A DNA stretch of 64,000 nucleotides from Cupriavidus pampae. GTDB lineage: Bacteria > Pseudomonadota > Gammaproteobacteria > Burkholderiales > Burkholderiaceae. Position 1 is the stretch's first letter. The number at the start of each line of letters is the position of its first letter. The notes beneath the pieces were generated by a model. The model was not told the DNA's origin. It ran no database searches and saw only the letters and a program-made list of their open reading frames with translations. Made by a program: the position numbers and the translations under genes. Below, piece after piece: positions 12,863-20,020 of this stretch. The DNA lies in NCBI RefSeq assembly GCF_914271485.1, contig NZ_CAJZAG010000005.1:62001-126000 (forward strand). The letters run 5' to 3'.

Positions 12863-13291
12863 TCACCCACGCATGCGCAGAAAATCCGCAAACGACACCA
12901 GCTTGCGCTTCTCGTTGGACAGCGTCTTGCGTTTGGCGGTGCGGGCTGGCTGCCCGCGTTCGAACTTGGCGGCAGCGCGCGCATCCTCGCGCGCAAAGGT
13001 CTGCGCGGTCTTCGATTCCGCCTTCTGGCGTTCGGCCTCCAGCCGTGCCGCCGCGCGTTCTTCGCGCACGACGTCCTGGACGACCGACATGATTTCGGCG
13101 CGCAGCGATTCGCGCCGTTGCTTTGCGGCGGTACGCGCGGCCTGCAACTGCTCCTTTCGCTGCCGCAGCCAATCCTTGCGATTGACCGGCGCGGGCCGGG
13201 CCTCGGCCGGCACGCTCAGGCGCAACGCCCGGCTGGTCGACACTTTCTCCGCCCGCAGCGTGCCCCGCGCTCTCTGCTTCGCATCACTCAC
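12863..13291 (-). CDS. Small basic coiled-coil protein, unknown function
   Basis: The protein has 142 residues, is rich in Lys, Arg, Ala and Glu, and has a long helical, coiled-coil-like centre (RQRKEQLQAARTAAKQRRES to ERAAARLEAERQKAESKTAQ). The most plausible start is GTG at 13291, with GGGGGA upstream. No catalytic motif, signal peptide or membrane segment is visible. The composition suggests a nucleic-acid- or ribosome-associated protein, but nothing more specific can be defended. It shares the strand of the downstream operon but is separated from it by 112 bases. Confidence 0.6.
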   Translation of the reverse strand: MSDAKQRARGTLRAEKVSTSRALRLSVPAEARPAPVNRKDWLRQRKEQLQAARTAAKQRRESLRAEIMSVVQDVVREERAAARLEAERQKAESKTAQTFAREDARAAAKFERGQPARTAKRKTLSNEKRKLVSFADFLRMRG

Positions 13292-13399
13292 GCTGGCTCA
13301 TCCCCCAACTTCGTCCCCACGTCGGTGAGCCTCGAGCGTCACCGGTAGAAGTCATGACATCAAGCGGCAACCATACCATAGGACTCGTCATGGAATCGT

Positions 13400-13690
13400 T
13401 TGGTGCATCCATGGCAGCACCATGTGCCCATCCACCGCCTAACGCTGCGCCGCGGCGCTGCCTACGATGCGATGTTCAAAGCCGACCGGGAAGATGGCAT
13501 CGCCGGCAAACGTCAGCCGTTGGCCTTACGATGCCACGTGGATCACACAGTGTCCGGGCGTATGTCCGCCGGTCACGCTGGCGATGACGCCCGGCGCCAC
13601 TTCGCACTCTCCACGCACCTGCCCTTCCCGTCGGTATGCCGCGTCGCCGTGCACGGCGACGCGTTCCGCTGCGTCCCGGTGTTCTGGGAC
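13400..13690 (-). pseudogene. Remnant of a metallo-beta-lactamase-fold hydrolase
   Basis: The minus strand encodes the conserved MBL-fold motif EVAPGVIASVTGGHTPGHC, then VIHVAS, an in-frame TAA, and in the same frame GQRLTFAGDAIFPVGFEHR before a second stop. HTPGH and the later FAGDAIFP are motif 3-4 regions of MBL-fold metallohydrolases. The upstream HxHxDH zinc motif is absent, because the sequence runs straight into the end of the MFS transporter gene. This is therefore a truncated, nonsense-interrupted gene fragment. It also accounts for most of the gap between the coiled-coil gene and the transporter gene. Confidence 0.7.
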
Positions 13691-13703
13691 TTCTGAACAC
13701 GCT

Positions 13704-15032
13704 TCAGGCGTGCTTCGACAACGAGTCGGGCGCAACCACCGGCGTTGCGCCCGTGCCGCGTGCCCACGCGATATTGCGAGTCACCAGGAACAGTATCACG
13801 ATGGACACCGCGCCAAAGCCAGCAATCAGCTGCATGCCACCGGCAAAGCTACCGGTCGCATCCTTGATTGCGCCCACCGCATAGGAATTGATAAAGCCGG
13901 ACAGATTGCCGAGCGAGTTGATGATCGCGATACCGGCGGCCACGCTGCTGGCAGGCAGTACCGACGACGGCAGCGTCCAGAAGATCGGCAGCGCGGAGAA
14001 GATGCCGAACGCCGCGACGCAAAGCAGCACCAGGCGCAGCGCAGGCGGATGCACCAGCGTGGAGCCGACCAGGCCGATCACCGTCAGCGCCAGTGGCAGC
14101 AGCAGGTGAACGCGGCGCTCCTTCAGACGGTCCGACCTGCGGCCCCACCAGAGCATGCCGATCGCCGCAACGGCGAACGGGATGGCCGCAACGAAGCCGG
14201 TCTGCGTCAGCGTCAGACCAAACTCCTTGACGATCGACGGCAGGAAGAAACCCATGCCGTAGTTGAGTCCCACCACGCCGAAGTACGACACCCCCAGAAT
14301 CACCACCAGCGGGTTAAGCAGCAGCTTCAACGCGCCCTTGTGATGAGCCGGCGCCTTGACCGCATCTTCCGCCAGCGTTCGCGTCAGCCAGTTGCGCTCG
14401 GCGGCGGTCAGCCATTCGGCCTGCGCGGGGTTGTCGCGCAACACCAGCAGCACGACGGGCGCCAACGCGATCGACGGCAGCGCCTCGACCAGGAACATCC
14501 ATTGCCAGCCATGCAGTCCGCCCAGACCATCGAGCTGCATCAACAGCCCCGACAGCGGACCGCCAATCACGCTGGCCACGGGCATCGCCAGCAGAAAGCT
14601 GGCCGTAATACGGCCACGCGAGGCAGCCGGTACCCACAACGACAGGAAGTACACGATGCCGGGGAAGAAGCCGGCCTCCGCGGCACCCAGCAGGCAACGG
14701 ACCAGATAGAACGACTTCTCGCCCTGCACCAGCACCATCGCGGCGGACAGAATGCCCCACGTCAGCATGATGCGGGCGATCCAGCGCCGCGCGCCAAAGC
14801 GCTCGAGCAATAGATTGGACGGCAGCTCAAGCGCGAAATACGTCAGAAAGAAGATACCCGCGCCAATCCCGTAGGCCGTCGACGACAGGCCGACGTCATG
14901 GTTCATCGTCAGCGCGGCAAAGCCCACATTCACCCGATCCAGCCAGGCAGCAACAAAACATACGAACAGCAAGGGAATAAAGCGTCGATTGATCTTGCCT
15001 AGCGCCGACGCGGCGAGTTGCTCATCATGCAT
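13704..15032 (-). CDS. MFS transporter, anion:cation (organic acid) symporter type
   Basis: Starting at ATG 15032, with GGAGG five bases upstream, the product has 442 residues and about twelve membrane helices. Signature segments are LDRVNVGFAALTM in the first helix region, LLLERFGARRWIARIML, and the ACS-family loop RCLLGAAEAGFFPGIVYFLS. These are typical of sugar-acid/tartrate/hexuronate:H+ symporters. It lies 62 bases downstream of the enolase-superfamily dehydratase in the same direction, so transporter and enzyme probably handle the same organic acid. The FadR-type regulator at 16451 is divergent and likely controls both. The substrate is not decidable from sequence. Confidence 0.9.
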   Translation of the reverse strand: MHDEQLAASALGKINRRFIPLLFVCFVAAWLDRVNVGFAALTMNHDVGLSSTAYGIGAGIFFLTYFALELPSNLLLERFGARRWIARIMLTWGILSAAMVLVQGEKSFYLVRCLLGAAEAGFFPGIVYFLSLWVPAASRGRITASFLLAMPVASVIGGPLSGLLMQLDGLGGLHGWQWMFLVEALPSIALAPVVLLVLRDNPAQAEWLTAAERNWLTRTLAEDAVKAPAHHKGALKLLLNPLVVILGVSYFGVVGLNYGMGFFLPSIVKEFGLTLTQTGFVAAIPFAVAAIGMLWWGRRSDRLKERRVHLLLPLALTVIGLVGSTLVHPPALRLVLLCVAAFGIFSALPIFWTLPSSVLPASSVAAGIAIINSLGNLSGFINSYAVGAIKDATGSFAGGMQLIAGFGAVSIVILFLVTRNIAWARGTGATPVVAPDSLSKHA

Positions 15033-15094
15033 GACGACCTCCGAACGGAAAGAACGCAAAGCGGCGCCGGGCGGCCGAGGCAGCCCGGCCGATA

Positions 15095-16198
15095 TCACTT
15101 GAAGCGGTAAGTGCGAATCACGTCCTCGTCGGGATCGAGGCCGAGCCCCGTGCCACGCGGCACCGTGATCGCTCCGTGCTTCGGGATGATCGCGTCGCCA
15201 TAAAGCTGGGCTTCGAGGTCGAAGTAGCGCCATTCGACGAGCGCGCGCGGGCCGCCGAGCGCGGCGCTCGCGTGCACACTGGCGAGCAGGCCCGGACCGT
15301 CGTAGAACGTGTGCACCATCACGGTCACGTTATGGGCGTCGGCCAGCGCGAAGACCTTCTTCAGCTCGGTCAGGCCGCCCATCTTGGCCGGGCTTGGCTG
15401 CACGAAATCCACCGCGCCCGCCTCGAGCAGATGCTGGAAGTCCATCAGCGTCGACGCGTTTTCGCCCGCCGCCACGGGGATGCCGCCCTCCTGCCGCACG
15501 CGAGCGAGTCCCTTGTAGTTTTCCGGCGGCCACACGGGTTCTTCGAGCCAGCGCAGATTGAACGGACGCAGCTTCTGGGCCATGTCGAGCGCTTCTCGCA
15601 CAGACCATGGGCAATTGACGTCCAGCGTGATCTCCACATCGTCGCCAGCCGCTTCGCGCGCAGCGCGCACGCAGTCCACATCGACCTCGTGCAGTTTCAG
15701 ATGACGGAAGCCATCCGCCACGGCGCGCTGTACGTTCTCTCTGACGAGCTCCGGCTCCGAATAGCGGATCAGGCTTGCATAGCATCGCAGCGAAGTAGCC
15801 GCGCTGCCGCCGAGCAGTTCGTGCACAGGCTTGCCCGATGCCTTGCCGGCGATATCCCAGAGCGCGATATCGATCGCCGACAGGCCATAGATGAACGCAC
15901 CGCTGCGGCCGAACACGTGAAACTTCTTTTGCATGTCGACCATCAGCCGATCCAGCACCGCCGCATCGCGTCCCACGATTTCCGGCGCGAGGATGGTGTC
16001 GATGACGAGCTTGGCCGCGGGCACCACGGTAAAGCCGAAGGTTTCGCCCCAGCCAACCAGGCCGGTGTCCGTCGTGACCTTCACGACGAGCGAGTCAACG
16101 GCCTGCAGGCCCGCTTTGCCCCATACGGCTTCATCCGAGCGGCCACCGGCGGTGAACGGGATGCGAAGGGGGATGGTTTCAATGCTCGCGATCTTCAC
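15095..16198 (-). CDS. Enolase-superfamily enzyme (mandelate racemase / muconate lactonizing family)
   Basis: This 367-residue protein starts MKIASIETIPLRIPF, as family members do. The capping domain spans ~1-125, followed by the (beta/alpha)7-beta barrel. Barrel ligands and catalytic positions are visible: HLKLHEVDV at the second strand, LDVNCPW (metal Asp), RWLEEPV (metal Glu), and VHTFYDGPG near the C-terminus. The usual KxK general-base pair is KLH here, which argues for an atypical dehydratase or racemase. It is paired with an MFS organic-acid carrier downstream and a FadR-family regulator upstream, giving a compact acid-sugar utilisation module. The exact substrate is unknown. Confidence 0.88.
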   Translation of the reverse strand: MKIASIETIPLRIPFTAGGRSDEAVWGKAGLQAVDSLVVKVTTDTGLVGWGETFGFTVVPAAKLVIDTILAPEIVGRDAAVLDRLMVDMQKKFHVFGRSGAFIYGLSAIDIALWDIAGKASGKPVHELLGGSAATSLRCYASLIRYSEPELVRENVQRAVADGFRHLKLHEVDVDCVRAAREAAGDDVEITLDVNCPWSVREALDMAQKLRPFNLRWLEEPVWPPENYKGLARVRQEGGIPVAAGENASTLMDFQHLLEAGAVDFVQPSPAKMGGLTELKKVFALADAHNVTVMVHTFYDGPGLLASVHASAALGGPRALVEWRYFDLEAQLYGDAIIPKHGAITVPRGTGLGLDPDEDVIRTYRFK

Positions 16199-16240
16199 TG
16201 CGACTTCCTCTGTTCAGGTTAAGACGTCGAGGATCATATG

Positions 16241-16274
16241 GGACAACTAGTTGTCCATCAATTGAACAACTAGT
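16241..16274. promoter_or_regulatory. Overlapping inverted repeats in divergent promoter region
   Basis: A perfect 16-bp palindrome, GGACAACTAGTTGTCC, occupies 16241-16256. Its ACTAGTTGT half (16246-16254) is mirrored by ACAACTAGT at 16266-16274, giving a second inverted repeat with 9-base arms. Both lie between the divergent enolase gene and the FadR-type regulator gene. They are good candidates for binding sites that control the enolase-MFS operon. Confidence 0.55.
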
Positions 16275-16432
16275 ATTTTTGGCTCATCGTTTACCCGCAG
16301 CCTATGTCCAATCGAATATCGGCGTTCATCGCTGTTTGGTGGCCAAATTCCCGTCTTTTACGTCCGAAGATCCCAAAAACAGTGCTCCCACTGCACCGCT
16401 TCAGAGTGCTAAAATGGTCAACCAATTCATTC

Positions 16433-16445
16433 CTTGTAGGACAAG
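16433..16445. promoter_or_regulatory. FadR/FCD-family operator overlapping RBS of its own regulator
   Basis: CTTGTAGGACAAG matches the FadR-subfamily consensus TNGTNNNACNA as a near-perfect palindrome. It ends five bases before the regulator's ATG at 16451, covering the ribosome-binding region. Binding there would give autorepression of the regulator. Confidence 0.55.
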
Positions 16446-16450
16446 TTCGC

Positions 16451-17176
16451 ATGAGCGACCTGAATGTCAAAACTGCACTTCGACGGCCTCATCTGGCCGA
16501 GCACATTGCTCGCTCGATCGAGGCCGAGATTGTTTCGGGTCGTTTGCAGGCGGGAGATCGGTTGCCGACGGAACACTTCCTGTCGGAGAGCTTTGGCGTG
16601 AGCCGCAACGTCGTGCGCGAAGCCATTGCGAGCCTGCGTGCGCAGGGTCTGATCGTGTCCCGTCAGGGTGCGGGGGCGTTCGTGACGATTCGGGAGAGCG
16701 AGGCCGTGCCGCGCGTGTCGCTGAACCTGCTGCAGGGCGATGTGGATGTCCGCAACATGTTCGAAGTCAGAGCCGCGCTCGAAAGCCAGGCGGCCGCGCT
16801 CGCGGCATCGAAAGCGAATGCCCGGCAACGGCAGCAGATCGCCAGCGCGGTGGAGCGCATGCAGAACCTGGAGGCACCTACAGCGGAAACGGTGAGCGCC
16901 GACCTGGACTTCCACCGTGCGGTGGCGGCGGCGTCAGGCAACCCCTATCTGGCCACGATGATCGGGACGATTCTGGAGCCGATGAGACTGCTGATCGCGG
17001 CGGCGTTCTCCCGCCCCGGCCCCGTGTTTGGCAAGATGCCGATGGCCGCGCGCCATGAGCATGCCGTGATTCTGCAAGCCATCACGGACGGCAAGCCGGC
17101 AGCGGCGCGCGATGCCATGGGCCAGCACATCGTCAATGCCGCCTCGCGCTTCGGTTACGACATTACCTATACGTGA
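16451..17176 (+). CDS. FadR-subfamily GntR transcriptional regulator (FCD domain)
   Basis: From ATG 16451 the product has 241 residues. The N-terminal winged helix carries GRLQAGDRLPTEHFLSESFG and SRNVVREAIASLRAQGLI, the standard GntR recognition region. The C-terminal all-helical FCD domain starts near residue 90 (MFEVRAALESQAAALAA), with the ligand/metal motif DLDFHRAVAAASGN and a late ARHEHAVILQAI. FCD regulators sense organic acids and usually repress adjacent catabolic operons. Divergence from the enolase/MFS pair, and an exact FadR-type operator over its own start, support local control. The longer open frame upstream of 16451 lacks support as coding sequence. Confidence 0.92.
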   Translation: MSDLNVKTALRRPHLAEHIARSIEAEIVSGRLQAGDRLPTEHFLSESFGVSRNVVREAIASLRAQGLIVSRQGAGAFVTIRESEAVPRVSLNLLQGDVDVRNMFEVRAALESQAAALAASKANARQRQQIASAVERMQNLEAPTAETVSADLDFHRAVAAASGNPYLATMIGTILEPMRLLIAAAFSRPGPVFGKMPMAARHEHAVILQAITDGKPAAARDAMGQHIVNAASRFGYDITYT

Positions 17177-17183
17177 ACGTGCG

Positions 17184-17801
17184 TCAGGCCGAAGGCAGGC
17201 AATCCTGAAATTGCGCGCGTAGCGCATGCACCGCGACCATGCTGGAGGGCGCGTCGTTTGACACCAGCGCGGCCATTTGCGCCGCGTGACAAACCAGCCC
17301 ATTGGCGCATCGCACGACGCGCTCCACCAGACCTGCAGGATCTCCATTTCCTGACCGCGACATCGGATGCAGGCGGCCGTTGGTGAGCGCGCTGATGGCA
17401 TCCGACGCCCGCGCACGATATTCGTCGAGATGTTCGACGACGTCGCGGCTGCGCGGGTCATCGAGCCGTAGCAGATCCTCGCGCATCGCCGCCAGCGCCG
17501 GCGCGTCGGCGGGTGCCGACGCATCGGCAGGCACCTCGTGGTATTGCCGTACCCATTTCTCTTCGGCTGCTTCCAGCAACCAGACGCTGCGAATCAGCGC
17601 TTCGAACTGCGGACGTAACAATGCCAGCGCGGCATTCGGCATGCCGATGGTGAGCAACGCGAGCGCACCGGCCGCGTGCTCCACGGACATCAGCGCGCAT
17701 TGATAGGCCGCAATCGTCCGCGGATGGTCCGTGGGAACAGCATCCTTCATGCTCGCAACTGCCGCACTATGAAGCTCCGCCGAGCGGGAGAATATTTCCA
17801 T
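17184..17801 (-). CDS. Helical protein of unknown function (DUF6988/DUF5677-like)
   Basis: A 205-residue, mostly alpha-helical soluble protein without signal peptide. The central segment (ALLTIGMPNAALALLRPQFEALIRSVWLLEAA) resembles the small family of bacterial proteins annotated DUF5677 or DUF6988, which are related in style to HEPN-like helical domains; that is a resemblance, not a proven assignment. No RxxxxH catalytic motif is evident. It lies seven bases from the convergent FadR-type regulator and appears to be a single-gene unit. Confidence 0.6.
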   Translation of the reverse strand: MEIFSRSAELHSAAVASMKDAVPTDHPRTIAAYQCALMSVEHAAGALALLTIGMPNAALALLRPQFEALIRSVWLLEAAEEKWVRQYHEVPADASAPADAPALAAMREDLLRLDDPRSRDVVEHLDEYRARASDAISALTNGRLHPMSRSGNGDPAGLVERVVRCANGLVCHAAQMAALVSNDAPSSMVAVHALRAQFQDCLPSA

Positions 17802-17973
17802 GGCTATGGGGGTGCCTCGGTTGGAGAGGCAGGCATTCTACGTTGTCCGGCACGCTTGCCGCCAACTTGTGGGGTATTCAGCTTCAAAAAACTGTGCCGT
17901 AATCCCTGAAGGTTCATTGCGAATACATATCGCAAGCAAGAAGAATTAATCAAAACAATATTTCAGGGGAATC

Positions 17974-18420
17974 ATGCGGGTCATCGCCATCGCGCTCGTT
18001 ATTGCGAGCAGCCTCTTTGCAGGCTGCGCATCCATCGTCAGCGGCACCAATCAAGTGGTTTCGGTCGAGACCCAGAGCAATGGCCAGCCCCACGAGGGGC
18101 CCACTGGTTATGCCGACGCCGCGAACGTCGACGCGGTGCCCTATATGCGCGCGCGAAATGGCTATGCCATCTATCGCGATCGCAAGGCGCCCAAGGCGTT
18201 CGTGCTCGCCGATGGTGGGCACTATGCGTTATGGGCCAACAATCCCAATGCGATAGAGAAGGCAATGGCACGCTGCAGGGATATGCGCTTCACCAATTGC
18301 CGCCTTTACGCGTATGACGATGTAGTGGTCTGGCCGCGCGGGGTTGCCTTGACGCCGGAAGATCCACCGGAAGGTGAGTCGCGGAGCAAAGTGGTGGGGC
18401 GCGGCGATCCGCGGCCCTAG
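17974..18420 (+). CDS. Small lipoprotein, unknown function
   Basis: The 148-residue product has a clear lipoprotein signal (IALVIASSLFAGC, Cys18) and AGGGGAATC before the ATG. Directly after the Cys comes ASIVSGTNQVVSVETQSNGQ, the opening found in a widespread family of envelope lipoproteins. The rest does not continue as that family normally does and reads as a different globular segment (YAIYRDRKAPKAFVLADGGH; CRDMRFTNCRLYAYDD) with two cysteines seven residues apart. It may be a hybrid of two lipoprotein types. No operon partners are apparent. Confidence 0.7.
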   Translation: MRVIAIALVIASSLFAGCASIVSGTNQVVSVETQSNGQPHEGPTGYADAANVDAVPYMRARNGYAIYRDRKAPKAFVLADGGHYALWANNPNAIEKAMARCRDMRFTNCRLYAYDDVVVWPRGVALTPEDPPEGESRSKVVGRGDPRP

Positions 18421-18454
18421 AATGAGCACAAAACATCACTTATAATTCGTCCAA

Positions 18455-18526
18455 CTAGTAAATGATGTTCTGGTCTGGCTAGTTTTTAGTGTTTTGGTCT
18501 GGCTAGTAAAAGATGTTCTGACGCCC
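18455..18526. repeat. Three tandem 24-bp repeats, CTAGT...TGTTCTGGTCTGG type
   Basis: Three head-to-tail 24-bp units start at 18455, 18479 and 18503. Each begins CTAGT and contains TGTTCTG or TGTTTTG; the first two end GGTCTGG and the third diverges after TGTTCTGA. The array lies between the lipoprotein stop and the stop of the small exported protein on the other strand. An upstream AACATCA is complementary to TGATGTT in unit one. Confidence 0.75.
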
Positions 18527-18527
18527 C

Positions 18528-18788
18528 TCAGCGCACCACGTAGACCGGCCGCGTCGCCAGGTACACGGCGCGTGGTGACGGCTTGACCACTACCGTGGGC
18601 AGCATCACTACCGGCTGATAGACCACCTTCGGGGCTGGCTTGACCACTACCACCTTCGCCGGGGCCACATAAACCGGGGCCGGGGCGACCACTACCGTCG
18701 AGGCGAAGACCTGGCCGCTGGCCAGCAGCATGACGGCACCTGCGGCGGTGGCGGCGAAGCGGGAGATTTGAGCGAAGCGTGCGGTCAT
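18528..18788 (-). CDS. Small exported Val/Pro-rich protein
   Basis: The ATG at 18788, with AAGGAG upstream, gives 86 residues. A classical signal peptide (FAATAAGAVMLLASGQVFAS) is followed by a low-complexity mature chain of Val, Pro, Ala and Tyr repeats (VVVAPAPVYVAPAKVVVVK; VVYQPVVMLPTVVVK) ending YVVR. Such short periplasmic proteins are common in Burkholderiales and have no known activity. No cysteine or enzymatic motif is visible in the mature part. Confidence 0.7.
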   Translation of the reverse strand: MTARFAQISRFAATAAGAVMLLASGQVFASTVVVAPAPVYVAPAKVVVVKPAPKVVYQPVVMLPTVVVKPSPRAVYLATRPVYVVR

Positions 18789-19023
18789 GACAACTCCTTG
18801 GGGTTCGGTTTCAGCCGGCCAGTGCGGCGCGGCAACGGACCGAACTATAGGTGGCAGGCTCGCGAAACTCCCGGTGAAAAACATGTCACGGCGTTACACG
18901 CTGCTCATGACATAAGTCGACATAATTGCCACATGGCGCCCTCCCCGATCGACTCCTACAGTTGGCTCACCGACGCAACACAGCGTTCATATCGCAACAA
19001 CGCGCCAACCCGAAAGGACGATC

Positions 19024-19944
19024 ATGCAAAACCTTCACTACATCGCGCTCTTCGCCACGGTCATCGTCGTGGCCGCCTCGATGGTCGAGGCATTCTTCCT
19101 GGCCCGTAAGGCTCGCAAGGACGGCAAGGCCTATCAATGGCACGAGATGGGCCTCTCGCTGGCCGACATGATCGGCCGCAAGGTCATGGCCTTCCTGCCG
19201 CTCTCCCTGGCCACGCCGATCTTCGCGTTCGCCTGGCAGCATCGCCTCTTCACAGTCGAGATCAACAGCGCCCTCGCGGTGTTACTGCTCTTCGTCGGAC
19301 AAGAGTTCTGCTACTACTGGTACCACCGTGCCTCGCACCGCATCCGCTTCTTCTGGGCAACCCACGCAGTGCACCACTCGCCCAATGAACTGACGCTCGG
19401 CACCGCCTACCGCCTTGGCTGGACCGGCAAGCTCACGGGTACCGCAATTTTCTTCGCCCCGCTGGTCTACCTCGGTGTGCGTCCGGAAGTGGTGCTGGCC
19501 ACCCTGAGCCTGAACCTGCTGTACCAGTTCTGGCTGCATACCACCTGGATCCCGAAGCTTGGCTGGTTCGAGTATGTGTTCAACACCCCGTCGGCCCACC
19601 GCGTGCACCATGCTTCGAATGTCGATTACCTCGATGCCAACTACGGCGGCGTGCTGATCATCTTCGATCGACTGTTCGGCACCTATGTGGAAGAACGCGA
19701 AGACGAACCGTGCCGCTTCGGCCTGGTCCACCCGACCACCACGCACAACGTACTGGTCAACCAGTTCGAACACTGGATCAGCCTGGGTCAGGACATGAAG
19801 AACTCGGGCAACGTGATCAACGCGATCGGTTACCTGACCATGCCCCCGGGCTGGGCGCCGGACGGCAAGGGCACGACGACGGAGGAACTGCGCCAGCAAC
19901 ACGCCGCCGAGCACGAGGTAGCGGGAGCGGTAGGCGCCAGATAA
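19024..19944 (+). CDS. Sterol desaturase / fatty acid hydroxylase family membrane protein
   Basis: This 306-residue integral membrane protein has an AAAGGAC ribosome-binding site. Histidine clusters of the diiron hydroxylase family are intact: HRASH (101-105), HAVHH (114-118) and HRVHH after NTPSA. Four hydrophobic segments surround them. Family members hydroxylate or desaturate lipids using O2 and a diiron centre. It is monocistronic, with a hairpin after its stop. The lipid substrate cannot be inferred; envelope lipid or hopanoid modification is plausible. Confidence 0.9.
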   Translation: MQNLHYIALFATVIVVAASMVEAFFLARKARKDGKAYQWHEMGLSLADMIGRKVMAFLPLSLATPIFAFAWQHRLFTVEINSALAVLLLFVGQEFCYYWYHRASHRIRFFWATHAVHHSPNELTLGTAYRLGWTGKLTGTAIFFAPLVYLGVRPEVVLATLSLNLLYQFWLHTTWIPKLGWFEYVFNTPSAHRVHHASNVDYLDANYGGVLIIFDRLFGTYVEEREDEPCRFGLVHPTTTHNVLVNQFEHWISLGQDMKNSGNVINAIGYLTMPPGWAPDGKGTTTEELRQQHAAEHEVAGAVGAR

Positions 19945-19969
19945 CTGAAGGAGGTGTGTGATGGAGACA

Positions 19970-19990
19970 CGGGCAGCCAAGCGCTGCCCG
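19970..19990 (+). terminator. GC-rich hairpin after hydroxylase gene
   Basis: CGGGCAGC and GCTGCCCG form an 8-bp stem around a five-base loop, followed by CTTTGCATTT. It lies between the convergent hydroxylase gene and the conflict operon, where a terminator is expected. The T-run is weak. Confidence 0.55.
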
Positions 19991-20020
19991 CTTTGCATTT
20001 CAAGATGCTGGAACCGTTTA

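Noticed and set aside
13467..14813. 448-codon plus-strand frame opposite the MFS transporter
   Set aside because: The minus strand encodes a full twelve-helix MFS protein. The plus-strand frame has shadow-type composition.
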